Positions 1-13,059 of a stretch of 64,000 nucleotides of DNA are shown one piece after another. The stretch is taken from contig NC_033569.1 of the NCBI RefSeq assembly GCF_001680005.1, positions 1,178,001 through 1,242,000 of the forward strand, in the 5' to 3' direction. The notes under the pieces were generated by a model. It had not been told where the DNA came from, did no database searches, and saw nothing but the letters and a program-made list of their open reading frames with translations. The stretch's first letter is position 1, and each line of letters begins with the position of its first letter. The stretch comes from Plasmodium coatneyi. Taxonomy: Eukaryota; Apicomplexa; Aconoidasida; Haemosporida; Plasmodiidae. The position numbers and the translations under genes were made by a program.

Positions 1-76
1 ACCATAATGGGTGGATGCCACTATCCATTTTTTCCCTCCTCCGTCGTGAGTTCATTTCGCACGTTCCTTTGTGAAA

Positions 77-3000
77 ATGAATATAAAATGGTTACCAAAT
101 ATATCTCTTATTAATTATAAAAAAAAAAATGGAAAACAGAAATTTGTGAGGAGCCGCAAGAGGTTTCGTACCATAACATGGAAATACACCAAAACAATTG
201 GTCCCTTTGCTTCGTTTATATACATATTTAACCAGAGCATAGGATCAGGTAGGATAAATTTGAGAGATGATGAGCGGTTTGTCTGACAGCTGGCGTAGAC
301 CTCATAACAAAAAAAGACGTGAAAAAAAAAAAAGGGGGGGAAACGGAAAGAGGGGCAGAGTGAGCCAAATGATAAGCTTCCCTAGAAGTCACACCGAAGG
401 GTCTCATAAAACCTCTACTCACGCAGTGCTGTCCCTTTTCACACACATTCGCAGGCCTATTTGACATTCCAAGCTTAATAGACGAAGTAGGATGGATCCC
501 AGTAATTTTCGGAAACCTGTTCGTCTGTTCAGTGGCTGTTTTTTGCAGCCTGATGATATTAAGAGCCATGACGATGATACCCAAGAACAAAAATTTCGAG
601 CAGAGAATAGAATACAGTGCAGTTATAAAATATTTCATGTCCAATGAAAAATATAAATTTGTTTCCTTTCTTTACCACTTAGGAAATTTATGTAATAATA
701 TTTGTGGCATACTTATCATATCAAAAATAGTAGACATGTTCATTATTAAATTATTTGGAAGTACAATTTTATTTCAAGTCTATCCCCAGATAAAGGTGTC
801 GAAATGCTCTTTGTCTCTTTTGGATTCCATGTACAATGGTTATTACTACTCCAGCACAGGCCATTACGAAACGGTGGTCATTGGGGGAGTTACCATAGGT
901 TACATTATTAATGCAATTATATGTATACATTTATCATCCAAAGGGTTGGAAGAAACTATAAATTATCAGTATGTCGTTTTTATGATTTTTATGACGTCAT
1001 TTTTGTATCTCTCCGTTTCTTCCACCATATATTTGCTATCCCAGGATTATGTGGACCAAAATGGGGCATTGAGCAAAGTGGACGTGTATAACAATTTAAT
1101 ATTAAATAGGGCTCATTTAGAAACTGATTTGGTGAAAAATTATCGCAAGTATAAAGAAATAAATCATGTTCCAAAAAATCCCGAGTTGTATAGAGCTGAT
1201 CCATTTTTTGATCAGTGCCCAGTTATGGACAAGTTGGGAAGAAATCCCTTTTCAGTAGAAACTAGCAAAAATGAAAAGGTGAATAGAATAAATCATGATT
1301 TGAGAAACTTCCAGAGGGAGGTACAAATGGGTTCACTACACAGAAGAGGAAAAGCATTCAGCTGCTCCTGTCTTTCGCTAAACTCTTTGTACCAAAAAAA
1401 GGCATACATTTTTCGCAATAATATTTTTTACTTCACCGTGTCGAGTTGCTTATACAGATTGAATATCAAAAATGCTATCTCGTTGCAGCATTTTTATTCG
1501 GTATACAAAATTTATTACTCACCGAAGAGCAGCAATGGGGGAGTTGCAAGTCGAAAAAGGGCCGAGTGGAGACACACCAAAAAGGGGGAGAGCAAAAGGG
1601 AAAAACGGAACAATCACATAGGGGAAAAATTTAGCGGGGCACATTACCCCAACCGGGGGGAAGAAGCTCAGAAAAAGAACAAAATGTTCTTTACAAATTT
1701 GTACTACATGATAAGTAGGATAGAAGGAATCAAAAGCTACTGTATGGGAAAAACCTTCGCCAATTTTATTGATTCTTACGGATTCGTGAGTAACATCCCA
1801 TCGTGGGGAAATGAAATAACGGATGATGTCAATGTATCCAAAGCTATCTGGCTCACAGTCATTTTGAGTAGTATTTTCTACTTCATATTTGGCCTTATAT
1901 TTTGTCTGAACAATTCGTTTCAAAAAATTAACACCTCAGTTTTGTACCTCTTTAACTTTGTCGCTGTAGCCCCTAAGGTCATCACGGGTTCTATATCCAT
2001 GCGTTATGATTTAATGAATTTGGACATATGCTCTGATAACGTCTCTTTTTTTTTCGGATGCATTGCGCCCTTTTTATCTGCATGGATATTTTCGAATAGC
2101 ATGATTTTTTCAGATGCTTTTAATTATACAAGTCTAATTTGTGGCCTCTTTTGTAATTTTCTGTCTCCCGCATTTGCGTATATATCAGCATGTGAAAGAA
2201 ACAAGTCCTTTTACAAAAACCCATTAAGAAAGTATACAATTGTGAACAGGAAAAAGACAGTCTTCTCGAGCAGTTCGGACATTCGAAAGGCTCTGGGGAA
2301 TATAATCGATACGTTTGACGATAATGATGAGGTGCACGCAGTGGAAGACAGCGATGACGAGAAGGAGAGGAAAAGGGAAATGGGGGAAGATAATTATAAA
2401 CTGCAATGTGACGATGAAGAGCAGGAGGAGGAAGGGCTACTAGGGTACAGAAGATCCTTGTCCTTAAATCGGTATGCCAATCAGAGAGAATCAAATATTT
2501 CTTCCATTAGCAGAAGCTCCTACTTCAAAATCGTAAACGGAGAATTCTTACCGAAAAGCTACTCCAAGAACAGCACTGGACATGACTCCCCATCAGAGAG
2601 AAACTCAAGTGATTTTAAATTATCAAATAATTATGACAGCAATGCGGGGATATATACACATGGAGACACGGCCGAAGAGCAGCCACTTCACATAAACAGA
2701 GATGCGAAAAAGGGAGATGGCACCAACGACAGTGCCTGTTTGGGAAAAAAGGGGAAGAAGAAGAAAAAAGGCGTGATGTTTTCTGACGAAATAGTGGAGT
2801 GCTCTTCACGGGATATTTTCAAGTCCAAAAGGGTTTACAGTTTTGGTAAAAATGGGGAGGAAGAGGAGGGCACTCTGAGTAGCGATCGATATACAAAAGG
2901 GAGCCACTCAAACGATAACGACATTTGTGGAGAAACAAAAGAGATGTCCTTGGAGCAGCTCAGTCGAACAAACCAACGTGACGATACATGGGGAAGCAAA

Positions 3001-6000
3001 AATAATTCCTATGAAATTTTAGAAGATGTTAAGATGCAAAAAGGAAAAAAGGTAAAGAAAAAATTAATGTTTTCAGATGAGGTTCAACTGTGCAATGACA
3101 TAGACGAAGCTGCAGAAATGGAAAAAAAAAATTCCAGAGGAGTAACATTTAAAGAAGAATTAAAGGAACCCACTACGGAGGATGTAAAACATGCGAAAAA
3201 GGAAAAAAAGGAAATATCGTTCTCGCTCAATGTGCAACTTTGCAGTGAAGAAGTAGACGCAAGGCAGTGTAGCCAATTTAGTATAATGGTAAATGATGAA
3301 GCAGTTCGTGAAAAAAAAGGGGAACAAGGAGGAAACGTGAATCCAACAAGTGACATTGAAAATATGGTAGGAAATAGGAACAGTGAGGGGCACAAAACAA
3401 TCCTATTTGAGTACGAAAATGGAGAAGAAACCGAGTCGGTGGAGCCTCAAAAGGGAGAGCCAGTTTTACCAAGCATTAACGAGAATGAACAACAAACTGG
3501 GAAAATTAGCAAAAAGGGATCTGCAGATTTGCATGAGCCTGTGCTGGACAACCTTGTGCAGGAAAGCGTTAACGAGGCATGTCCAGCGCAAGTTTCCCCT
3601 CGCTATGAAATAAGAATAATAAGTAATAATGCATGCGTAGTTAGTGGCGGAGAAGAGGCAAAAGGGTGCTCAAACGACAGTGGAAAAAATTGCGAAATTG
3701 ACCTTGGCGATCAAAACGGAACAGCAGTGAAGCATTCAGAAAATGAACATACACCCGGTGCAGACAAAATAAAACTTAAAGAAAAGGAGAAGAAAGGAGG
3801 AAACTTTCTTTGTGTCCATTTCGAGGAACATACGCAGGAAGAAACTGCTGCAACGTTGTCCAAAAATATAAACACAAAGATTGAGAACACTATACAGTAT
3901 GAGCGAATTTTTAGCGACTCCGCAATAAATTACGGTGCGAGGAACCAGATGAAAATAGGGGAACTGAAAGAAAATGAGGTTATAAGAAAAAACAGGAGTT
4001 TCGAACAGCACGAACAAATCTTTAAACGTCAGAGGGAGAAACTAAAGTCTCACTACAAATGCACCATATCGAATGTGCTAGAAAAAATTGGCAATTATGA
4101 TGATTTAATACAAAGCATGGATCACTTAGAGAGGAAGGAAATAAACGGAGAAATTTTTCTGAAGAGCACTTCAAACAGGTTTGAAGAAGGGAACAAACTG
4201 GGTTCGTCTAATCGGAACACCTTAGGCGTGGGTTCTACCAATGACAAGCCCTTTCTCGAAGACACGCTCGTTGAAGAAGCCGATGACACGGTTAATAAAG
4301 AAAACACATTCTTTTCTTTTGAAAAGGATGATGCTGTTGTTATTCCGAATGTTCTGGTAGACAAAACCTGTGAAAGTAATAGTGACATTGGCAAAGGTCG
4401 CAATGGAAGCAAAAAGGTATTTTTTTCGGAGCAAATCGAACAGGTGCAAGTACAGGAAACAAGAAGTTTGGACCATAAAGCCATGGAAGGAAGGACGTAT
4501 AGCATTCATTTGAGGAAAGAAAACTCAAAGGATGAAGAAATTTTAATTAATAACATGAAAGATTTAAGTGGAGAACAATATTTAAACAAGAACAGTTCGC
4601 AACAAGGGCAATCGTTACACGTAAACCAAATGAAAGATCACATTGGGGGGAACTCACAAAGTTGTCATTTCGATGATGTGTTGACTCCTGAAAATTCCAA
4701 CAATCGTGAGGCTAACATGAGCACGTGCAAAATAAATCTGCTAATAAATAACACCAGCTACAGAGATCAACAAGACGCTCTGCTTAAGCATTCCAAGTCG
4801 GATGCACTAGCGGGGGAGAAGCACCATAACATGAGTGCCCTTTCAACAGAACAAGATGAAAACACGCATAATGAAGATAATCCTCCGTCTTTGAGAGAGC
4901 ACAAAGATGATCTGCTTTCATTTTCATTTCTAAACAATTTTAATAAACAGAAGTGTGCATCGTGTGAAATTATATCGCCACCTGAACATGCTGCTATGCC
5001 GCAAAGAAAAATGAAAACCTTAAATTATCAGGACCCTGTCAACGAGATGGATAACGCCAATGAGAAGCTTCATAAAAAGAACACCCTTTTTGTTAGGCAA
5101 AGGAAAAAATTAAAATCTTCCTTTCATACAAACGGGGATATGATAATAGGCAATCATAAAGAAGCAATACACAAAGAACAAATTAACGAATTTCGAAAAC
5201 AAATAAGCAAAGAATCGTGCATATTTAATTATTACGATGATGAGAAATGCACAGACATAGCGCAAGGGGAGGCGTGTCAAATGGATAAAGAGAAGGTTGA
5301 TCAAGTGATGACTGAAAATAAAGTTACTGAAAACAATGCAAAGTTAGAAATACCAATACTACATATAATGAAATCGTATGAATCACAAACGGCACCCCCA
5401 AACGTAGATGTGGAAGTGAAAGATTCGGTGGAATCTAAATCCACGGGGGACCCAAGACGAAAAACATGCTACAAATTTGCGGACATTTCGAAATTGGTTA
5501 GTGACATAGATTTGTGTGAATTTGAATCTGAAGAGAATGAGATGCTACATGGGGGGCATCACAGCATGGGAGACAATAATGAGGCAATGCAGGGTGAAGA
5601 TAGCGGAGATCATTTCTCAACCCCAACGAATGACGCAAATTTGGAATCCAATAAGCGTGTTAACTTTGACGAGGAAAAGGACACATCCGCAGAAACCGAA
5701 AAACCAGATGTTGTAAAGGAACTCGAAAGAATATACTCCGCATTGTCAACTAAATTGCATTCGGAGGATTCAGAAATGTGCACAAATGATGACCATGATC
5801 ATACGGACTGTGTTGATTTTCGCTGTTTTAAAATTATAGACAATGTTAGCCCCGTCAAACATTACTACAATGCTTTCCGTAGAAGTAAAATTTTAGACTT
5901 GAAAAAATATGATCATATTTATTCAAACAACTTTATGATAGATAAGACAAATATGGATCACCTGTGTTCCATTTTTTTGTTTGGAAATCCTTTGGAAAGA

Positions 6001-6766
6001 AATGAAAAATATGCGGATAATAATAATAATAAAAGCGAAGATGCAGGTGAAGAACAGAAAGACACGACTAGCGATGCTCAGAACGACAATTCGAACCAAG
6101 AAGACAGGTGCGATTCTACTGTTACTTTTGAGGACCAAAAAGAAAACACTTCTTCCCCTTCAGGTTTGTGTGAAGAAAAGGGTCCTCTTATTAAACGATC
6201 CTTTTCTGGAAGTTTAGAAAGTCACAGTGAAATACTCAAGAGATGTGTATTTGAAAAAAGTGACCTAAGCGGCAGCGGTGTTCTTTCTCGAAGGAAACCC
6301 AACTTAAAATTTAGCCTCAATCAGGAAATTATAAACACGGAGGTATCAAAAAAAAATGGAAAAGCAAAATAAAACATGCAAAGTTTAAAACTTAAGTGAC
6401 ACGAAACTGTGCATGTGTCAAAGTGCTCATTTAACATGTGCACACTCTAGATGATGAATTGTGTCATAATAATAGCTTTACACCTACGTGGGACAGTGGA
6501 GACTTCCCTTACTTTACCCCTATACATGCACACATATATATATGTATTTTTTCCCCCTCCTGAAGGAATTAAACGACATATTTCGCAGCAACGACATCGT
6601 TGGAGACGTAAGGAAGAACTCTGACAAAATAGAAGTCATGAAAATTAGGATTCATGTGTACCCAGCCCTTCTCCAAAAATACCATGTAGAAACAACTTAC
6701 TTGTTACTGGGATGTCTAACAGTTTTTTCGTTCGTCGGTATTATAACCGATTTTTTATTTGGTTAA
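77..6766 (+). CDS. Giant amino-acid/auxin-permease-type transporter with long hydrophilic insertion
   Basis: Rebuilt as three exons, 77..248, 455..6342 and 6566..6766, giving about 2086 residues; the phases fit exactly (1, then 0). The start is ATG 77, with an in-frame stop at 47. The first junction joins IFNQSIGSG to LFDIPSLIDEVGWIP, the first-helix region of Plasmodium members of the amino acid transporter (AAAP) family. Hydrophobic helices follow up to about residue 270, then a polar loop of about 250 residues, then four more helices (about 520-640). A low-complexity, charged region of about 1,400 residues comes next (Lys, Glu, Asp, Asn rich), and exon 3 supplies one last helix near LLGCLTVFSFVGIITDFLF. 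The expected role is solute, probably amino acid, transport across a membrane; the substrate is unknown. Reading through at 6343 would stop at 6372 and lose the last helix, so I prefer the spliced form. The family call is fairly sure, the substrate is not. Confidence 0.8.
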
Positions 6767-8236
6767 CTGTGAAATTGCGAATCCCGCATTTTCGAAGTTT
6801 CTTTTTAAGCGAGCTTTAGCACATGTACAAGATGTGCAAGATATACAAGGTGTATAAAAATGTATAGGACTTATAACGCGCGTTATCTCACATTTTGAAT
6901 TATTTTATTTTTTCCATGCAACATTCGCAGATTCTAAGAGTTGGCGCGCTTCGTACAGCTGCCAATCCTGTGTGTACCAGATTTTACACCCATTTTTTTT
7001 TAGTTTTTATTTGCAAATATGTACACATGTCATTTATGTGTGTGTGCGGGTTATTCACCATTCTAGTGGGCAACTTGTCCCATTTCCGCGTGTACTTTTT
7101 TTATGGCAAAATGGTAAAAATTTTGAACAATTGTTTATGTTTAGTCATCTTCATGTCGTTTTTTATTTTTTTTGTCGTGTTATTTTATTATTATTTTTTT
7201 TTTTTTTGGTATAGAATTTGATTGCGAGATGACTTCGTTTTTTCGTGCCACGCGTAAACATTTTCGCGTCCATAATTCGTGATGCCAAATAATTTTTAAT
7301 TCAATGAAAACTAGTTTATTTGTCTTCTTTTTTAACGCCTTAGTTTGATAAAAAAAGCAAAGAAAAAAATAGAAATAATTTTTTTTTTAAATACCTTCTC
7401 ACGCTGCATTTACAACGTCATTTAACTGTAGAATTCTATATAAAACAGTAAAAAGTTAAATGTGACTTCTAAAAAACTTCCTTTTTACACTTAAGGTTCA
7501 TTTTTTTCATTTCGCATTTAGGATGGGTGTACACCCAGTTAAAATTTTGTAATTTTACCTGTTAACAAACAATCGCTTATGTGTGATGCATTTTTTTTTT
7601 TTTTTTTTATACACATATACAGTTCATTAAAGGTGAACTCTTTCACAAATTCTACGCAAATGTGTATAAATAAATGCGCTTATTTGCCAGTAAAAAAAAA
7701 GAACGTTCCAATCTACACTTTTTTTTTTAATTGCAATTTTTTTGCAATCCCTTTAAAACATGTATTAAGTGCAAACGTTATGTCAGACAGACATTATTGC
7801 AACACCTTGAACATTTTTCTTAATTTATGCGAATTTTCCGTGGATTGCCTGCTGATTAAGCGTGAAATAGTTAAAAGTCATTTTGTTTATAACGAACGCT
7901 GACCGCGGTATAAAATGAACGCATTGTACAAAATTATAAAACGCACAATATCTTTTTTATTTTTTCTTCATTTTTATCATAAAATGATTTACTCCTTTGT
8001 CATAAATTTTATTTAATATATACACATATTGTCCTCTTTAAAAAGAAATTAAACTTCTGCATATTGTTTAACCAAAGGAATTTATCACACGCAGGATAAA
8101 TTATTTAAAGCCATTGTGTCTATTTAACAATTAAAGAAAAATTGGATTTTTAATTGAATACGTCAAGGTCATGTGTAATTTTTTTTTTAAGTGCTAAAGG
8201 GAAGAATAGATAAAGCTAAATTGTATAATCTTTAAA
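6767..8236. other. AT-rich intergenic region between two plus-strand genes
   Basis: The region contains long T and A runs (for example near 7190-7210 and 7590-7610) and no convincing coding exon. It must hold the 3' end of the transporter transcript and the promoter and 5' leader of the CEP104-like gene. I see no RNA gene. Confidence 0.6.
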
Positions 8237-11113
8237 ATGGGCTCAAAAGACAAAGATAGTTTGAAATTAAAATATAAAATATTAAGCACATCATCCAGTG
8301 ATAAAGACCATGATGTTACGAATCTACTAAAAAACACAGGTGGGGAAATTTATAAACCATGGCTAAGCGAAAAAAATTGTATATACCCGCAGGAAATTAT
8401 TTTACAAATCAAATCATCCAAAATAAAATATTTAGAATTTTTGTCTCATGAATATAGCATTAGCAAGAAAATTGAAATTTTTGTGTCAAGCGATAATAAG
8501 GATTACTTGAAAGCTGGTTTCTTCAGATTTAATGACAACACTTCAACAAGCTATTGTGCCAGAGAACTGAAATATGTATATTTACCATGCACCATTAAAT
8601 GTACGTTTATCAAATTAAAACTTTATAATCCATATAGTAACTATTTAAACACTCATGCACAAGTTGGGCTGTACTACATCAATATTATTCCTGAAGAAAT
8701 ACCATTGAAAATTATGTCTGAAATAACTCCTGCATTTCTTAAGCTAACATCTTTAGCGTATAACAGAAATGAAGACTATAATGATAATATGGTAAATATT
8801 AAAAAAGCACTGTTAAGAAAAAAAGGGGGAAATGTACACAGATCCAACATCACCGATAATAATGTTGTAGACAAATTTTCAGATGGAGAAACTCACCGGG
8901 GAAGTTTCAGAAGGTCGTATTCTAAAAGTGATAAAAATAAAATCAATTGTTTATATGAAAAATTAGAGAATAAAATAAAGTGCTTCGAAAAATTAAAAGG
9001 AGAATGTGTGGCAAAAGAAGAGTACAACGTGGCAAGTGAACTTAAAAAAATTGTAAATCTTTTTATTTTTTTAAAAAATGTAATCACGTTTTTAAAAGAA
9101 AAAAAAAAGAAGTACGTTAAAGAAGAAAATTATGGAAAAGCTAAAAGGCTAAAGGAGAAAGAAGTAAAGATAAAAATTATAATCAAAAATATAGAAGAAT
9201 TAAAAATTGTAGATGACTGTTCCAGAAAATGGTACTATGAATGGCTATCTCTCTACTACAAAGAACTCGAATTTTATGAAAAAGAGATAAATAAAATTAT
9301 GTCTAGTGAAAATATAAAAATTATAAAAAAAAAATCCGGGCTTCTTGATCAGTGCAATGCTAAAAATTATAACGGTCTAGATTTAAACAGTGTTCTTCTA
9401 TTCATCTGTAGTGATGATGAAAAGAAAAGAGAATTGGGCTTTGACTTATCCTACAAACCATTCGAAGATCATGGTAAAAGAAATAAAAATTTTTGGCATA
9501 ATAATATAGAACCCTTGTGCTTAATTATTAAAAGAGGAATATCAGATCCATGTTACAACATATTTATAAAAAGTGTTGTCACTTTGGAAAAAATGCTAAT
9601 TTTGTTCCAAGATTATTTTGTTAAAGTGGACAACATAGATGCTGATAAGTCTAATAGCAAAACTGCAGAATACATAAAATGCATAATTTCAGCACTTTTG
9701 AAACGTCTAGATGATTCTAACCTTGACGTTGTAGATATCTGTATAAAAACAATAATGATGATGCTACATAACAATTTCATTTCTTTCAAAAGTGTCTTCT
9801 CAACCATATTATCAATGTTGTTTTACCTATTCTCTGGAGACACAACGTCCCAAATAAATGAAAAAATAATTGTTAGCTTAATGAGTTTTTACTACTCCCT
9901 GATAAATAAATATTACGCATCTGTGAAAAATGACATTAATTTGAAGAAGGTTCTAGAAATTATATCCATCTTTCTGGAAGTAGATGTTGAACCCATTAAA
10001 CAAACATCCTTGGACTTTTTTGTAAATATATACAACAGGGTAGAAAATAAAAATGAACTGTTTGAAGAATTTTTATTAAACCTTTCATTTGATACCAAAA
10101 ATCTTATAATAAATCGCGTAAATCAAGAAGAAAAGGAAAAAATGAAAATGTCAATGAAGGACAATAATGAAAAAAAAGAAATTGAAAGTGAGACACCAGA
10201 AAAAAGTTGTATGTTTATAAATAATGATGAATTATTAAATAAGAATTACACCAATAATAGATATCTGAAAACGCAAGACATTACTCCATGTGAAAACAAT
10301 ATCAAAAGGGTTGATGAAACAGGCGACATTAAAGACAATGTTATGGAGAGTAACAAAAGGGAATATTACTCTACTTTAGTGAAAAATACTAATGACAATA
10401 AACAAACATATAGATGTTCAAAATTAGCAACAGTGGAAAATAGCGATTTAAAAAAGGAAACATGCCCTAGTGAAATTAAAGAGCTTGAGGAGAAAACTGA
10501 GGATAAGCAAAATGAAGAAAGTGAAAAACCGCAATATATTGATTCAATCCCGGGCAAAGAAACCAAAACGGATTTCATACCTTTAAGCGGTTTACATAAA
10601 AAGCATAGTATTGGTGAACACGCAAAACACGAAAGCATTTCAAAAGGGGAACAAAATAATATTGTAAAAAAGGAAAAGGGAATGGATCAAGGAGAATATG
10701 TCGAAGATTCGACAAAGACTGACGAGAACAATGAAGCTGATGTTCCCGCTTTCACATGTAAATATTGCTTTAAGACAGATGAATCTTTCACAGAAATAGG
10801 TTTAGAAAAGCATTGGATTAAAAAATGTCCTATGCTGTGTACCTGTCCAAATTGTTTTTTAATCGTTGAATTAGTTGTCATTCATGATCACTTTTTATCC
10901 GAGTGTTCACATAGTTATATGTATGATACGTGTGAATACTGCAATAAAATTGTAAAGAAGAATTTATTAGATTCTCATGTAATGAGTGAATGTAGTGGTA
11001 AAAAAACTGAATTTCTTTCTTGTTATTATTGTTCACTTTGCATTGAATCTTTTGAAATAGATAAATGGAGAGCTCATTTTCTATCATGTTCTAAAAATCC
11101 TAGACTGAAGTAA
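8237..11113 (+). CDS. CEP104-like protein (jelly-roll, coiled coil, TOG and zinc-finger domains)
   Basis: Single-exon gene of 958 residues starting at ATG 8237. The N-terminal ~150 residues look like the discoidin/jelly-roll domain of CEP104, including the PWLSEKN and YPQEIILQ segments. Residues ~225-345 are a Lys/Glu-rich coiled coil. Residues ~375-640 are helical repeats that fit a TOG domain. A polar linker follows. From ~835 to ~950 comes a run of Cys/His pairs (CKYC, CPNC, CEYC, CYYC, each followed by H and C) resembling the CEP104 zinc-finger array. In other eukaryotes CEP104 tracks microtubule plus ends and ciliary tips; in Plasmodium the likely place is the male-gamete axoneme or spindle, which is inference. 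Codons are much more AT-rich than in genes beyond 29 kb, consistent with its position 2 kb from the centromere. Confidence 0.72.
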   Translation: MGSKDKDSLKLKYKILSTSSSDKDHDVTNLLKNTGGEIYKPWLSEKNCIYPQEIILQIKSSKIKYLEFLSHEYSISKKIEIFVSSDNKDYLKAGFFRFNDNTSTSYCARELKYVYLPCTIKCTFIKLKLYNPYSNYLNTHAQVGLYYINIIPEEIPLKIMSEITPAFLKLTSLAYNRNEDYNDNMVNIKKALLRKKGGNVHRSNITDNNVVDKFSDGETHRGSFRRSYSKSDKNKINCLYEKLENKIKCFEKLKGECVAKEEYNVASELKKIVNLFIFLKNVITFLKEKKKKYVKEENYGKAKRLKEKEVKIKIIIKNIEELKIVDDCSRKWYYEWLSLYYKELEFYEKEINKIMSSENIKIIKKKSGLLDQCNAKNYNGLDLNSVLLFICSDDEKKRELGFDLSYKPFEDHGKRNKNFWHNNIEPLCLIIKRGISDPCYNIFIKSVVTLEKMLILFQDYFVKVDNIDADKSNSKTAEYIKCIISALLKRLDDSNLDVVDICIKTIMMMLHNNFISFKSVFSTILSMLFYLFSGDTTSQINEKIIVSLMSFYYSLINKYYASVKNDINLKKVLEIISIFLEVDVEPIKQTSLDFFVNIYNRVENKNELFEEFLLNLSFDTKNLIINRVNQEEKEKMKMSMKDNNEKKEIESETPEKSCMFINNDELLNKNYTNNRYLKTQDITPCENNIKRVDETGDIKDNVMESNKREYYSTLVKNTNDNKQTYRCSKLATVENSDLKKETCPSEIKELEEKTEDKQNEESEKPQYIDSIPGKETKTDFIPLSGLHKKHSIGEHAKHESISKGEQNNIVKKEKGMDQGEYVEDSTKTDENNEADVPAFTCKYCFKTDESFTEIGLEKHWIKKCPMLCTCPNCFLIVELVVIHDHFLSECSHSYMYDTCEYCNKIVKKNLLDSHVMSECSGKKTEFLSCYYCSLCIESFEIDKWRAHFLSCSKNPRLK

Positions 11114-13059
11114 ATAGGTCATTTTTTTTTTTTTCCACATTAGTTGTATTCAATGAATTTTATTAATAATAAAAGTTTTGTCTTTTTTTTCATTCAATTA
11201 ATGTACTTCATTCACCATTGGCTACTGTTTATGAGTTTAAAAGATTGGATTAATAATACATGTAGACCTGACTCTTTCTATTGTTACAATTTGAACGATA
11301 AAATTATTTTTATTAACATTGTCTTAAAGGCACAGTATTCGTTTTTATTTTGATAAAACTCTGTTTATATATTAACAATTCAACAATTTAAAAATTCGAA
11401 TGCATGAACCATCATGTTTCTCCCCCAATTCACAAGGTTATGATAACAAATACAAGTTCTTTCAAATGAATAATAACAGATTCTTACCTTTATCAGCACA
11501 CATCTACATTGAACATACAAATAAAACATAAAGGTTTTCTTTAAAATTGAACTGAACAAGTGAAAGTGAAGTATTGCACATACTGTTCTTTTTCTAAAAC
11601 GCAAGCAAATTGTTGCATACTTTTTTGTTTTCATGTAAACGCGAATTGTGAAAAATTTTCTGTGAAAATCTTTCATTGAATTTATAAAATGCTCACTAAA
11701 TATAGGAACTTTAATGCGTGACGGTAAGATATATTTTTAAGTTTTGAAGTAGAAATCCATGTTCATACAAAGTTCGTTTTATATAGCAAAAGCAAACAAA
11801 AATGTAAAGTATTATGACACCACGTTACGAGTAAAATTACTTTATATATATATTTTTTAATATATATAAAGCATTGACAAACACTGGTGTAATTCATAAA
11901 AAATGTGCTGTTTTAAAAAAATGAATTAATGCATTTCCAGCAATTTTTGATACGCATAAGCTTAAACATTGTGTACAGTCTGTAGGTGTACATTGTCTTA
12001 TTCCCTTTTTTGTGTCTTTAACTACGGTATATATGTGAAGAAGAAATTAATAGAATTTATAAGGAAAGAACTACACGAGAAGTTTCTACTGGTTGAATGT
12101 TTTTGGAAATTCGTCCATCAAGCATAAACACGTGCTTAAGGGTAAATGAAATATTTGTTATATGCACATATCCCTATTATATGTAGGTGCTTAAGTTTCT
12201 TCTCAAAATTCACCTTTTCCTCAATAATAATTTTGTCTTAAAGGAAATATATTAAAAGAGAATTCACTTGAAATAGAGGAATACCCAGTTTTTAATTTAT
12301 CATTTAAAGGATTCAAAAAAAAAAAAGCTTAAATTAGCTGTACTGCACAATTATATGTCGTCGTGTTATACAACCTATATGAAATATGCTTTTCAGCACC
12401 ACTTTTTGGTCCTATTTTTTTAAAAAAACAGCTATAGAGAATTTCATGAATGTGATTCTTACAGGAAGTAAACGACATTTTTATTTTTAATTCATTAACT
12501 GTTATATGAAAATACTACAAAAGTTTTGCCCACTAACACTAACGTTACTATTAAAATGCCCGTAACTAATATACTTAAAATTCAATATTACTGATAGCGT
12601 AATTATCACATAGACCTCTAAACTACATAACATATAACGCATATATTGAGGATTTGTAAAGAAAAAAGTTTGTGGAAAGAATGTCTTAATGAATAAAGTC
12701 CTCTCATCGTATGATCACATAATACAATGTAAAGCAACATCTATAACATTATTCCATAAATCGAAGTACTTGTATCACAATGTGTATAATTACCAATATA
12801 TTACAATAAAGAAAGAACAATTAGAATATGTACATATCAAAACAACCATAAATGTGATAAAGAAGATCTTATCTATTACAAAGAATCGTGTTATTCATCG
12901 TTTAAGAAAAAAAAATTAGTATAAAAAGAAGAATTACTGAATTTACTATCAACTACAAGACCATAATATCATTAATTTTAAAGAATTAGACAACAAAAAT
13001 GTGAAAGAATAGCTTCACAAAAAAAAGACACTTTATTTATATAAAAGTGTAATTTCCAT
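11114..13059. other. Gene-free AT-rich DNA left of the centromere
   Basis: Small open frames occur (about 98 aa at 11380-11676 minus, 76 aa at 12689-12919 plus) but have no recognisable domain and look like chance frames in AT-rich DNA. The first few hundred bases should contain the CEP104-like 3' UTR. G and C fall off steadily toward 13 kb. Confidence 0.6.

Noticed and set aside
11380..11676. 98-aa minus-strand frame right of the CEP104-like gene
   Set aside because: Cys/Phe/Tyr-rich translation without pattern; typical random frame in AT-rich DNA.
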